A DNA stretch of 34,687 nt from the NCBI RefSeq assembly GCF_006636215.1, contig NZ_VIFM01000109.1, positions 1 to 34,687 of the forward strand, written 5' to 3'. This stretch comes from Myxococcus llanfairpwllgwyngyllgogerychwyrndrobwllllantysiliogogogochensis (GTDB lineage Bacteria; Myxococcota; Myxococcia; Myxococcales; Myxococcaceae). Positions within the stretch are counted from its first letter, which is position 1. Every line of letters starts with the position of its first letter. The translations under genes were made by a program, and so were the position numbers. Positions 1 to 7,815 of this stretch are shown one piece after another. The notes beneath the pieces are model-generated. The model did no database searches, was not told the origin of the DNA, and saw only the letters and a program-made list of their open reading frames with translations.

Positions 1-129
1 GGCGACATATCTCCACCATGCCCCAAAGAAGCGCTGGCAGGGAGACAGAGCGGGCAGGCCTCCTGGGGCCAGGTGCGCTCACCGGGTTGTCAGGGCTCGG
101 GGGGGCGGGTTAGAGGATTGGGACGCCTC

Positions 130-753
130 ATGAAAGCTTCCCTACGCCTCCTCCTCCTCGTGGCCACCACGGTGCTCGTCGCCGACCAGGTGACCAAATA
201 TCTGGCTGTGTCCCGGCTGACGGATGCCCTGGATGGGCGGGAAGGGGTGTCCCGGGTGACGGGCTTCCTCACCCAGCACAACCTGGACAACGACCCACCG
301 CCCCAGGGTGAGCGGCGGGTGACGCGGCCCTATCGCTTCATCGAGGACTACTGGCACTTCCGCTACGTGGAGAACCCGGGCGCGGCGTGGGGCCTGTTCG
401 CGAACCTGCCGGACGGTGTGCGGCGCGCGTTCTTCCACGTGGTGAGCGTGGCGGCGCTGGCCTTCATCTTCCTGATGTACCGCCGCACCTCGCTGGACCA
501 GAAGATGGTGCGAGTGGCGCTGGCGCTCATCACCGGTGGCGCGTTGGGCAACTTCGCGGACCGGCTGATTCGCGGCTACGTCATCGACTTCATCGACTGG
601 CATTGGCGCAACCAGCCAGGCATGCGCTGGCCCACCTTCAACGTGGCGGACGCGGCCATCTGCGTGGGTGTGGCCTTCATGCTGCTGGACTCGCTCAAGG
701 TGCGCCGCCCGGAGGCCGTCGCGGCGCCCCTCACCCAGAGCCCCAATCCGTGA
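130..753 (+). CDS. lspA: Signal peptidase II (lipoprotein signal peptidase), first of two tandem copies
   Basis: Inner-membrane aspartyl protease that removes the signal peptide of diacylglyceryl-modified prolipoproteins. The 207-residue product shows the family blocks in order: DQVTK at 19-23 in TM1, ENPGAAWG at 81-88, GNFADR at 140-145 and FNVADA at 170-175. By family knowledge the catalytic aspartates are D144 and D174. About 50 residues (30-80) are inserted between TM1 and the ENPG motif, so the protein is longer than the usual 160-170 residues. ATG at 130 places the Lys/Arg N-terminus directly before TM1; the frame is open further upstream from a GTG at 73, but that extension has no family features. 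A second lspA begins 33 bases downstream and lgt follows, forming a lipoprotein-processing cluster. Confidence 0.95.
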   Translation: MKASLRLLLLVATTVLVADQVTKYLAVSRLTDALDGREGVSRVTGFLTQHNLDNDPPPQGERRVTRPYRFIEDYWHFRYVENPGAAWGLFANLPDGVRRAFFHVVSVAALAFIFLMYRRTSLDQKMVRVALALITGGALGNFADRLIRGYVIDFIDWHWRNQPGMRWPTFNVADAAICVGVAFMLLDSLKVRRPEAVAAPLTQSPNP

Positions 754-786
754 CGGGCGGGGGCCCGGTGGTGTAAGCCCCCGGGC

Positions 787-1398
787 GTGCCTCGCAAATA
801 CGTCATCCTCATCGCCGTCGCCCTGGGCGTCATCGTCCTGGACCAGTGGACGAAGTACCTCGTCGTCCGTGAGCTGACCTCCCAGATGCAAGGGCAGGAG
901 ACGCTGGGCGGGCGCCTGGGCGCCATGTTCGGCGAGCCGCCCCCGCAGGGCTTCGACGGGTTGCACTACCGGCCCCGCCGCAGCATCGAGGTGGCCGACT
1001 CCTTCTTCCGCCTGCGCTACGCGGAGAACCCGGGCGCCGCGTGGGGCCTGTTCCGCAGCCTGTCCCCGGAGAAGCGCGGGCCGCTCTTCCACGTGGTGAG
1101 CCTGGGCGCGGTCGTCCTCATCGTCTTCTACTTCCGCAAGCTGTCCGGCTCGGACCCGGAGGAGAAGTGGGCGCTGTGGGGCCTGCCGCTCGTGCTGGGT
1201 GGCGCGCTGGGCAACTACATCGACCGGCTGGCCCGGGGCTTCGTCATCGACTTCCTGGAGGCCCACTGGTTCGACAAGGCCGCGTGGCCTTCGTTCAACG
1301 TCGCCGACGCGGCCATCTGCGTGGGCGTGGGGCTGCTGCTCGTGGACGCCTTCGTCCGCAAGGAGAAGCCCGCACCGGCCGAGTCCAAGGCCGCCTGA
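787..1398 (+). CDS. lspA: Signal peptidase II, second tandem copy
   Basis: Paralogue of the preceding gene, 203 residues, with all LspA blocks: DQWTK at 19-23, ENPGAAWG at 80-87, GNYIDR at 142-147 and FNVADA at 170-175 (expected catalytic D146 and D174). It also has a long loop between TM1 and ENPG, but that loop's sequence differs from the first copy, so the pair is an old duplication and not a recent one. The start is GTG at 787, the only start that keeps the short charged N-terminus (MPRK) before TM1. Both copies keep every key residue and are probably active. Myxococcus xanthus is known to have several lspA paralogues, a point linked in the literature to the LspA inhibitor antibiotic TA (myxovirescin). 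Confidence 0.95.
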   Translation: MPRKYVILIAVALGVIVLDQWTKYLVVRELTSQMQGQETLGGRLGAMFGEPPPQGFDGLHYRPRRSIEVADSFFRLRYAENPGAAWGLFRSLSPEKRGPLFHVVSLGAVVLIVFYFRKLSGSDPEEKWALWGLPLVLGGALGNYIDRLARGFVIDFLEAHWFDKAAWPSFNVADAAICVGVGLLLVDAFVRKEKPAPAESKAA

Positions 1399-1515
1399 AG
1401 CAAAGCCTCCCGGGAGGGCAGCCGGGCGGACCGGCGGGCCCCCTCGCCTTGCCTGGCGGCGCGACAGGGGTAGCCTTCGCGCCGCGCCGCCCCATTCGCC
1501 TTCCGGCAGGTCTCC

Positions 1516-2823
1516 ATGCTCCCCGTCCTCATCCGCTTCACGTTCACCAGCCTCTGGACGCAGCTGTTGCTGTACGCGGTCGCCGTGGGCACGGTGGGCT
1601 ACATCGCCTTCAACGGGTGGCGAGGCGCGCAGGGCGTGCTGGACCCGAAGACGGGCACGCGGGCCGCGACGAACTCCACCGACAAGCTGTTGCGCGCGCT
1701 GGGCTTCGGCGTCGCGGGTGCGGGGCTGGCGTGGTTCGGCCTGAAGTACGCGCTGCCCGCCGACGCCTTCCCCGGGGGCAAGGGTGAGGGAATCCCCCTG
1801 CACACCTACGGCGTGCTCCTGGCGTCTGGCTTCATCACCGCGCTGACGGTGGCGGGGCGGCTGGCGCAGGACGAGTGGCGCAAGGTGAAGCTCGTGGAGG
1901 GCCAGTGGGTGGATGTGGAGGGGCCCAAGAAGCGCGAGCAGGTGATGGACATGGCCTTCTGGGTGCTCATCGGCGGCATCGGTGGCAGCCGGCTGCTCTT
2001 CATCCTGGTCAACTGGAAGGACTACGCGCGGGACTGGACGCAGGTGTTGTCGCTGGGTGGCGGCCTCGTCTTCTACGGGGGGCTCATCGGCGCGGCCGTG
2101 GCGGCCTGGTTCTTCGCGCGCTCGTCCGGCATGGACTTCCTGCGGCTGGCGGATGTGTGCATCCCCACCGTGTCGCTGGGCCAGTGTCTGGGCCGACTGG
2201 GCTGCTTCAGCGCGGGGTGCTGCTGGGGGGATGTGGCTCCCTCGCACGCGGCCACCGCCGTGCACTTCCCGGGGCCGGGGTTGGCGCAGGACCTGCTCGG
2301 GCGGGTGGGCAGCTCGTCGAGCCTCGCCTACTCCTCGCAGCTGGAGGATTCGCGCTTCGTGGTGGAGGCGACGGGGCAGATTCTGCACCAGGCGGCGCCC
2401 GATGCGATGCGCATCTCCGACTGGGTGGTCCAGCACGGCCACACCCTGGGTGTCTACCCCACCCAGTTGTTCGAGTCGGTGGGCCAGCTGGTCCTCTTCG
2501 TGGGGCTCTTGTACGCGCGGCGCTTCCGGCGCTTCCACGGGCAGATTTTCGCCCTGTGGCTGATGTCCTACGCGGTGCTGCGCAGCACCGTGGAATTGTT
2601 CCGCGGGGACGTGGAGCGCGGCACCCTGCACGGGCTCCTGGAGTCGTTGGGGGCCCAGGGCCTGGCGGGCGCGGTGCCGCTGGAGGCCTGGTACAACGTC
2701 TCCACCAGTCAGTTCATCTCGCTGTGCATGTTCGCTTTTGGCGCCGTGCTGCTCTACCAGAAGGGGCGGCGAGGGGCCGGCGAGGCGGCGGGCGGTCTGG
2801 GTCCGACACCGTCTGCGGCGTGA
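1516..2823 (+). CDS. lgt: Prolipoprotein diacylglyceryl transferase, extended form
   Basis: Inner-membrane enzyme that transfers diacylglycerol from phosphatidylglycerol to the lipobox cysteine, the step before LspA. The 435-residue protein has HTYG at 96-99, GGLVFYGGLIGA at 182-193, a GRLGCFSAGCCWG block at 226-238 and GVYPTQLFES at 312-321, followed by the C-terminal helices. It is much longer than the usual 260-300 residues: about 90 extra N-terminal residues include one or two TM segments, and there are extra loops at 120-145 and 250-305. Where E. coli Lgt has His in the HGGL motif, this one has Tyr (187), a variant I believe occurs in some delta-proteobacterial homologues. The Cys-rich block replaces the usual GRxGNFxNxE. 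It lies 117 bases after the second lspA. Confidence 0.92.
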   Translation: MLPVLIRFTFTSLWTQLLLYAVAVGTVGYIAFNGWRGAQGVLDPKTGTRAATNSTDKLLRALGFGVAGAGLAWFGLKYALPADAFPGGKGEGIPLHTYGVLLASGFITALTVAGRLAQDEWRKVKLVEGQWVDVEGPKKREQVMDMAFWVLIGGIGGSRLLFILVNWKDYARDWTQVLSLGGGLVFYGGLIGAAVAAWFFARSSGMDFLRLADVCIPTVSLGQCLGRLGCFSAGCCWGDVAPSHAATAVHFPGPGLAQDLLGRVGSSSSLAYSSQLEDSRFVVEATGQILHQAAPDAMRISDWVVQHGHTLGVYPTQLFESVGQLVLFVGLLYARRFRRFHGQIFALWLMSYAVLRSTVELFRGDVERGTLHGLLESLGAQGLAGAVPLEAWYNVSTSQFISLCMFAFGAVLLYQKGRRGAGEAAGGLGPTPSAA

Positions 2824-2864
2824 GGTTGATCCCCGGGCGCGGGTTGGGGACACTCTGAGGAGTC

Positions 2865-3995
2865 ATGCCTCCCCCCGACGCCCGACAGTCCGCTTCGAAG
2901 TCCTTCGCTGGCAAGCCCCAGGCGGACAGCAGCTCCAGTGAGGCCGTCCTCCAGGAGTGTGAGGCGCTGGAGGCGGAGCTGGCCGTGCTCCGCAACCTCT
3001 ACGAGCAGTACTTCCTGGGCAACGAGCGTCATCCGCCCACGCGGGCCCACGACGACTTCAAGAAGCGGGTGATGCGGCTGAAGACCGGCTTCATCCGCAG
3101 CACCGCCGCGAAGTTCCGCGTCGGGAGCATCCACGGCAAGTACCTCACGTACGAGCGGCTCTGGACGCGCACGCTGCAGGAAATCGAGGCGGGCACGTAC
3201 AAGAGGGACTTGTTCAAGGCCCGCCGTCGCGCGGAGGTGCGCGGCACATCTTCCAGCAGTGACGCGAAGAAGGGCGTGGTGGAGCTGCCGGAGGACATCT
3301 CCGACATGGACTTCGAGGAGGTGGAGGAAGTGCTCCGCCCCCGCCCCACCAACGAGCCGCAGCTGGCCGGTATCGCCGCCGCCGCTTCGGCCATGCCCGC
3401 GCGCGGGTCTTCCGCGGTGCCTTCGGTGGCACCCGCCATGGCGCCCGCGTCGCGAGCGAGCGTGCCGGGTGTGGCGCCGCTGACTTCGGGTGGAATGCCT
3501 TCGGTGGCGCCGGTGACGGGAACGCCCCCTCGGGGCCAGCCCACCGTGGCGCCGGTGACGGGAACGCCTCCGCGCGGACTGCCCACGATTACGTCGCCGG
3601 TGGGTGGCACTCCGGCGAGGGGCACCGCGACGGTGCCTCCGGGCATGGCCACCGCGAAGCCTGTGGGCTCCACGGTTCCCCCGGCGCGTCCTTCCTCCGC
3701 GCCGGGTGTGACGGCTCCCAGCCGGCCTCCGGCTCCGGTGGCTTCGGCGGCGCCCAAGCCTCCCTCGGCGGGTGGCGGAGGCATGTCGGACGACAAGCTG
3801 CGCGCGGTGTACGACGCGTATGTCACCGCGAAGCGGCGGTGCCAGGAAGACACCTCGAAAATCTCCTACGAGTCGGTGGCCGCGACGCTGCGCAAGCAGG
3901 TGCCGGAGCTGCTCAAGCAGCACAACGCCAAGGCGGTGGAGTTCAAGGTCGTCATCAAGGACGGCAAGGCCTCGCTCAAGGCCGTGCCGAAGTAG
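2865..3995 (+). CDS. MXAN_5187-type protein with Pro/Thr/Ala-rich linker
   Basis: A 376-residue soluble protein with no signal peptide and unknown function. The N-terminal third (about 25-125) is charged and helical with a coiled-coil start and conserved-looking Arg/Lys/Tyr stretches. The middle (about 160-300) is a low-complexity Ala/Pro/Thr/Val linker with short repeats of the type VAPVTGTPPRG. The last 70 residues (SDDKLRAVYDAY... to LKAVPK) form a compact basic alpha/beta domain. I associate this ending with a myxobacterial family named after M. xanthus MXAN_5187, but I cannot confirm that here. It lies 41 bases after lgt and 10 bases before the kdsC-like gene, so it is probably co-transcribed. 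Start is ATG 2865, preceded by CTGAGGAG. Confidence 0.8.
   Translation: MPPPDARQSASKSFAGKPQADSSSSEAVLQECEALEAELAVLRNLYEQYFLGNERHPPTRAHDDFKKRVMRLKTGFIRSTAAKFRVGSIHGKYLTYERLWTRTLQEIEAGTYKRDLFKARRRAEVRGTSSSSDAKKGVVELPEDISDMDFEEVEEVLRPRPTNEPQLAGIAAAASAMPARGSSAVPSVAPAMAPASRASVPGVAPLTSGGMPSVAPVTGTPPRGQPTVAPVTGTPPRGLPTITSPVGGTPARGTATVPPGMATAKPVGSTVPPARPSSAPGVTAPSRPPAPVASAAPKPPSAGGGGMSDDKLRAVYDAYVTAKRRCQEDTSKISYESVAATLRKQVPELLKQHNAKAVEFKVVIKDGKASLKAVPK
3504..3568 (+). repeat. Two direct repeats in the linker-coding region, 42-base period
   Basis: A 23-base unit starting GTGGCGCCGGTGACGG occurs identically at 3504-3526 and 3546-3568, in the same reading frame, coding VAPVTGTP. A degraded third copy follows near 3594. 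It codes part of the Pro/Thr-rich linker and probably arose by in-frame slippage. Confidence 0.8.
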
Positions 3996-4005
3996 GCCGC
4001 TCGCG

Positions 4006-4509
4006 ATGAATCAGAACCTGGAATCGCTCAAGGCGCGGGTGGCGCGTCTGTCGGTGATGATTTTCGACATCGACGGGACGCTCACCGACGGACGCATCTT
4101 CTGGGTGCCCAACTCCGGCTGGACGCAGATGTACAGCGTGCGGGATGGCATGGGCATCAAGCGACTCCAGGAGGTGGGCATCGAGGTGGCCGCCATCTCC
4201 GGGGGCGACAGCCTGTCCGCGCAGATGCGCATGCAGTCGCTGGGCATCAAACACGTGCACTTCGGCAGCCAGGACAAGGTGGCGCACTTCGAGAAGCTTC
4301 TGGCGCTGCTGAACGTCTCCGCGGAGCACTGCGGCTACATGGGTGACGAGGTGGTGGACCTGCCGCTGCTCAAGGCCGTGGGCTTCTCCTCCGCGCCGCC
4401 CGAGGCCCCCGACGAGGTGCGCGCGCAGGTGCATTACGTCGCCCAGAAGCCCGCGGGCTTCGGTGCCGCGCGCGAAGTGTGTGAGTTCATCCTTCGTCAC
4501 CGGCCGTAG
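4006..4509 (+). CDS. kdsC: KdsC-type HAD phosphatase (3-deoxy-D-manno-octulosonate 8-phosphate phosphatase)
   Basis: Cytoplasmic C0-type HAD phosphatase of 167 residues, the normal KdsC length. It has the nucleophile motif DIDGTLTDG at 21-29 (D21, D23), the motif II Ser in AISGGDS at about 63-69, a motif III Lys in the GSQDK segment near 91, and the acidic motif GDEVVD at 113-118, where the usual GDD is GDE. KdsC hydrolyses KDO-8-phosphate to KDO for lipopolysaccharide synthesis. ATG 4006 is chosen because it starts just after the stop of the upstream gene and gives the standard N-terminal length. No KdsA, KdsB or KdsD lies nearby in the window, so the assignment rests on family resemblance alone. 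Confidence 0.88.
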   Translation: MNQNLESLKARVARLSVMIFDIDGTLTDGRIFWVPNSGWTQMYSVRDGMGIKRLQEVGIEVAAISGGDSLSAQMRMQSLGIKHVHFGSQDKVAHFEKLLALLNVSAEHCGYMGDEVVDLPLLKAVGFSSAPPEAPDEVRAQVHYVAQKPAGFGAAREVCEFILRHRP

Positions 4510-4545
4510 CCACTCGCGGGCCTGCGTGGACGGAGGCGAGGGGCC

Positions 4546-5424
4546 TTGGATGAGAAGCCCGTGGGCGTGATGAAGGTCTCCCGGCCCTGGTCGTTCGTCG
4601 CGCCAGTTTTCGCGACGTGCGTCGGCCTCTGGGCGGCGAGTGCTCACGGTGTCCGTCCCGCCGCGTTTCTTCCGAACCTCGTGGCCATCGTGTTGGGCGG
4701 CGCGGGCTTCATGCTGCTGACGCGGGGCCCGTGGGAGTCGCATCGCCGGGCGGAGCGCGTGCTCCCCGTGCTCGCGTGTCTCGCCATCGCCGCGACGTTG
4801 GCCGCGCCGGGGCTGGAGGGTGTTCATCGCTGGTGGTCGCTGGGGCCCGTGCGAGTCAACGCGTCAGCGGCCTTCCTTCCTTGGCTGCTGCTCGGCGTCG
4901 CGTCTCGCGGTGCCTGGCCTCGGTGGCTTGCGTGCGGGCTCATGGTGTTGGTGCAGGGGTTTCACCTCCTGCAGCCGGATGCCTCACAGGCCACGGCGCT
5001 CGCGCTCGCGACGCTGCCGTTGCTGGTGGGCGGCGACTTCGTGAACAGGCGCGTGGGCATCCCCATCGCAATGGTGCTGCTGGGGCTTGTGGTCGTCACC
5101 TGGACTCGGAGCGACCCGCTCGCTCCGGTCGACCATGTGGAGCGCATCCTCGTGCTCATCGTTTCGCGAGGAGCGCTGGGGGTGTTCCTGGCGATTGCCG
5201 CGATGACGGGGTTGTTGCTCCCAGGACTCCTCGCGGCGCGGAGTCGGGATTCGCGGACCGCGCGACTGGGCGTCGCCTTCGTCCTGTATTTCGCCGCGCT
5301 GGTGGGCTCGACGTTCTTCGGAAACTTTCCTGTGCCCGTCCTTGGCGCGGGCGCGGGGACTGTTCTCGGTTGGTGGGCGATGCTCACCGTGCTCGGCGTA
5401 CATGTGCCAGCGCTTCGAGAGTGA
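4546..5424 (+). CDS. Polytopic membrane protein, faintly SEDS (RodA/FtsW)-like
   Basis: A hydrophobic protein of 292 residues with about eight predicted TM segments and no signal peptide. The TTG start at 4546 is preferred because GGAGG at 4532-4536 lies nine bases upstream; the in-frame ATGs at 4570 and beyond lack such a site. The central part reads GVHRWWSLGPVRVNASAA near 91-108 and LLQPDASQATALA near 141-153. This recalls the G-RRW-LGP-QPSE and QPDLGTA motifs of SEDS glycosyltransferases such as RodA and FtsW, but the Glu and Lys of that block are missing and the protein is shorter. I treat it as a conserved membrane protein of unknown function with possible distant SEDS ancestry. It lies 36 bases after the kdsC-like gene, same strand. 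Confidence 0.75.
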   Translation: MDEKPVGVMKVSRPWSFVAPVFATCVGLWAASAHGVRPAAFLPNLVAIVLGGAGFMLLTRGPWESHRRAERVLPVLACLAIAATLAAPGLEGVHRWWSLGPVRVNASAAFLPWLLLGVASRGAWPRWLACGLMVLVQGFHLLQPDASQATALALATLPLLVGGDFVNRRVGIPIAMVLLGLVVVTWTRSDPLAPVDHVERILVLIVSRGALGVFLAIAAMTGLLLPGLLAARSRDSRTARLGVAFVLYFAALVGSTFFGNFPVPVLGAGAGTVLGWWAMLTVLGVHVPALRE

Positions 5425-5433
5425 AAAGAGGGC

Positions 5434-5451
5434 GTTGGCACCGCCGCCAAC
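5434..5451 (+). terminator. Weak hairpin after the membrane protein gene
   Basis: GTTGGC and GCCAAC form a six-pair stem with a six-base loop ten bases after the stop codon. There is no T run, so it is only a possible terminator or mRNA 3' end. Confidence 0.3.
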
Positions 5452-5600
5452 CCGCGCCGCGGTGTTGAGAATCGTCACTTCGTGAAAAGTCCGCCGGGTC
5501 GCTTGCCCGCACGGGTTGTCGCGTCAGGGGGGCCTCCCTAGTTTGGGTTTCGCGCGAGAGGCTTGCGGATGGCGCGAGACACGTGGGAGGCGATGTGGGG

Positions 5601-5984
5601 ATGCAGAGGTGGCTCGGGCTGTCGGTGGTGGTGGTGGGCCTCTCGGTGACCACGGGGTGCTCGACGCCCTCGGAAGAGTCCCAGGAGCGGCTCGCGGCGT
5701 TGGAGGCGGAAGCCGAGCAGCTGGACGCGGTGTTGGACAATGTCGAGGAGCGGCTCCTGGGCAACCAGGCCATGCTCCAGACGTGGCAGGAGATGGGGCG
5801 TCGTCACCAGGAAGTGACGCAGCTGCATTGTCAGACTTCGGAACCGCACATGCTGGCGCGCATGAAGCACTACGAGAAGATGGAAGAGCGCGTGAAGCAG
5901 ATGCGGCGTCGCAGCAGCGTGGCCGCGGTGGACACGGTGCTCACCTCCGGCAAATCGTCCAAGCGCCAGCGTGGCGCCAACTGA
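5601..5984 (+). CDS. Small coiled-coil lipoprotein
   Basis: A 127-residue product with a short basic N-terminus (MQRW), a hydrophobic core and TTGC at 17-20, so Cys20 would be the lipidated residue after Lgt and LspA action. The mature part (about 25-110) is charged and helical, with heptad-like Leu/Ala spacing (ERLAALEAEAEQL) that suggests a coiled coil, and a basic tail. ATG 5601 is preferred over the GTG at 5583 because it places the signal peptide correctly and has GGGAGG about ten bases upstream. The protein could be a periplasmic spacer or partner of an envelope complex; no family was recognised. It faces the LytTR regulator gene, whose end is eight bases away on the other strand. Confidence 0.8.
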   Translation: MQRWLGLSVVVVGLSVTTGCSTPSEESQERLAALEAEAEQLDAVLDNVEERLLGNQAMLQTWQEMGRRHQEVTQLHCQTSEPHMLARMKHYEKMEERVKQMRRRSSVAAVDTVLTSGKSSKRQRGAN

Positions 5985-5992
5985 CGCGCGCT

Positions 5993-6709
5993 TCAGAGGC
6001 TCATTCGCTCACGGAAGCGCTGGGATTGACGGCGTGACATCTCCACCTCGGTGCCTCCGCGCAGGCGCGCCACCAGCGTGCCTCCGGGGCCGGGCTCCAG
6101 GGTCTCGACGAAGTCGAGGTTGATGAGGTGCTGGCGACTGGCGCGAAAGAAGCGCGCCGGGTCCAGCTTCTCTTCCAGGTAGCTCAGCGAGCGCAGCAGC
6201 AGCGGCTGATGTCCCTCCAGGTGCAGCCGGGCGTAGTTGCCCTCGGAGGTGATGAGCGGCACCTGCGCGAGCTGCACCAGCCAACAGCGCTCACCGTCTC
6301 GCACGAAGACCCGCTCCAGGGATGCGTCCTGGGTGCGTGAAGGCGCGTGCGGTACATGGCCGCCGCGCTGGCGCACCCGCTCCAGGGCTTCGGCGAGCCG
6401 CTCCGCCTCGATGGGCTTGAGCAGGTAGTCGAGCGCGTTGACGGAGAACGCACGCACCGCATGGGCGTCATACGCGGTGGTGAAGATGACGTCCGGAGGC
6501 TCGTCGAGTCGGGCCAGCACGTCGAAGCCCGTGCCACCTGGCATCTGGATGTCGAGCAGGAGCAGGTCCGGCTCCAGCGCTTCGACTTGTCGGCACGCGT
6601 CGTCCACGTGCGTGGCTTCACCCACCACCTCCACGTCCGGGAAGGCCGCCAGCAGTCGGCGCAGCTCGGCGCGGGCCAATCGTTCATCATCGACGATGAG
6701 GACTCTCAT
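5993..6709 (-). CDS. LytTR-family response regulator
   Basis: A 238-residue two-component regulator. The receiver domain (1-120) starts MRVLIVDDERLAR, has the acidic pocket D7/D8, the phosphoacceptor D53 in LLLDIQMP and the Lys in DYLLKPIE near 105. The LytTR DNA-binding domain occupies roughly 135-235, with the typical GNYARLHLEG start and the FFRASRQHLINLDFVETLEP block. LytTR regulators bind direct-repeat sites and often control surface or extracellular functions. ATG 6709 is chosen because it is the canonical receiver N-terminus and overlaps the kinase stop by four bases (ATGA), indicating translational coupling. Confidence 0.95.
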   Translation of the reverse strand: MRVLIVDDERLARAELRRLLAAFPDVEVVGEATHVDDACRQVEALEPDLLLLDIQMPGGTGFDVLARLDEPPDVIFTTAYDAHAVRAFSVNALDYLLKPIEAERLAEALERVRQRGGHVPHAPSRTQDASLERVFVRDGERCWLVQLAQVPLITSEGNYARLHLEGHQPLLLRSLSYLEEKLDPARFFRASRQHLINLDFVETLEPGPGGTLVARLRGGTEVEMSRRQSQRFRERMSL

Positions 6710-7776
6710 GAGGGCAGCGGTATCCGGACGCGCGCCGTGGTGAGCGCCGCATGTGTCTGGTCGAGCAGGAGCGAGGCGTGGGCGCCGCACAGCAGGCGCA
6801 GTCGCTCGCTCGCGTTGTGGAGGCCCACGCCGTTGGAGTGGGGCGCGGTGGGAGTGCCGAGGGGCGCGGCGGTATTGGCCACCTCCAGCAGCAGCGCGCC
6901 TCCGTGAACGTGGGCGAACAGGCTCACTTCGCCACCTTCCGGAGTCCGCGCGATGCCGTGCTTGATGGCGTTCTCCACCAGCGTCTGGACGAGCATGGCG
7001 GGCACGGGGATGTCGAGCGCTTCCGGGGCCACGTCCTCGCGCACGCGAAGGCGCTCGTCGAGCCGGATGGCCTCCAGGCTCAGGTAGTCACGCACCACCT
7101 GGAGCTCCTGGGACAGTGGCACCGTCTCGGGGCCGCGAGCGGAGAGGGCGTGGCGGAGCAGGGAGGACAGGCGCGTCACGGCCTGCTGCGCGCGGACGGG
7201 GTCCTCGACGATGAGGGCGCGCACGCTGTTGAGACAGTTGAAGAGGAAGTGGGGTTGGAGCTGGGCCTTGAGGAAGCGCAGCTCCGCTGTCTGGGCCGCG
7301 GCCTGCTGTTGCCAGCGCTCGCGCTCCATGGTGCGGGCCCGGTCCACGAAGTGGACGGTGAAGTAGGTCAGCAGCCACATCAGCATCACCACGGCCCAGA
7401 ACGAGACGCCGGTGATCGCGAAGGCGAAGGAGAAGTCCTCGGGCTTGTAGAGGCCGAGCACGGGGTAGGCGAGGAAGAGGCCCACGGCCTGCTGGATTGC
7501 GCCCAGTCCCACGCACGCGAGGACCACGCGTGGTGCCAGGCGAAGCAGCGGGAGTTGCACCCACGTGCGAAGGTTCAGCGGGGCTCGGGCGAAGTGAGTG
7601 ATGACTCCGCCCGAAAGACTCATCGCGAGGGTCCACAACGTGCGGGGCAGCAGTTGCTCCGTGCCTCGCGACAGGGCCACCACCGTGAGGAGGGTCAGCA
7701 GGATGTTCACGAGACCGTAGAGGCCCCAGCCGCCCACCTGGCAGGCCGCATACACCTTGGCGCGTCGGGATGACAT
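6706..7776 (-). CDS. LytS/YehU-type sensor histidine kinase
   Basis: Membrane histidine kinase of 356 residues. The N-terminal 140 residues contain about four TM segments with short loops and no recognisable extracellular sensor domain. A linker helix (145-165) leads to the His_kinase domain with LKAQLQPHFLFNCLNS, where H176 is the phosphoacceptor. The HATPase_c domain has LVENAIKHGIA near 265, and a GVGLHNASERL block near 320 as the G box. This architecture is paired with LytTR regulators, and that partner gene overlaps its 3' end by four bases. The upstream alpha/beta-hydrolase lipoprotein gene ends 39 bases before its start on the same strand, so the three form a likely operon. Confidence 0.94.
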   Translation of the reverse strand: MSSRRAKVYAACQVGGWGLYGLVNILLTLLTVVALSRGTEQLLPRTLWTLAMSLSGGVITHFARAPLNLRTWVQLPLLRLAPRVVLACVGLGAIQQAVGLFLAYPVLGLYKPEDFSFAFAITGVSFWAVVMLMWLLTYFTVHFVDRARTMERERWQQQAAAQTAELRFLKAQLQPHFLFNCLNSVRALIVEDPVRAQQAVTRLSSLLRHALSARGPETVPLSQELQVVRDYLSLEAIRLDERLRVREDVAPEALDIPVPAMLVQTLVENAIKHGIARTPEGGEVSLFAHVHGGALLLEVANTAAPLGTPTAPHSNGVGLHNASERLRLLCGAHASLLLDQTHAALTTARVRIPLPS

Positions 7777-7815
7777 GCGAGCTCCTGCCTTGCGTGGGAC
7801 CAGAGTTCACCACGC

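Noticed and set aside
1..129. Possible 3' end of ileS upstream of lspA
   Set aside because: The frames that end here show no IleRS C-terminal zinc motif; nothing could be assigned in this stretch.
1407..1418. Palindrome CCTCCCGGGAGG between lspA and lgt as terminator or operator
   Set aside because: It has no loop and no T run, and short GC palindromes are expected by chance in this composition.
142..2853. A 903-codon open frame on the minus strand opposite lspA-lspA-lgt
   Set aside because: It mirrors three well-supported genes, its translation is Arg/His/Gln/Gly-rich without any motif, and such antisense frames are common in GC-rich DNA.
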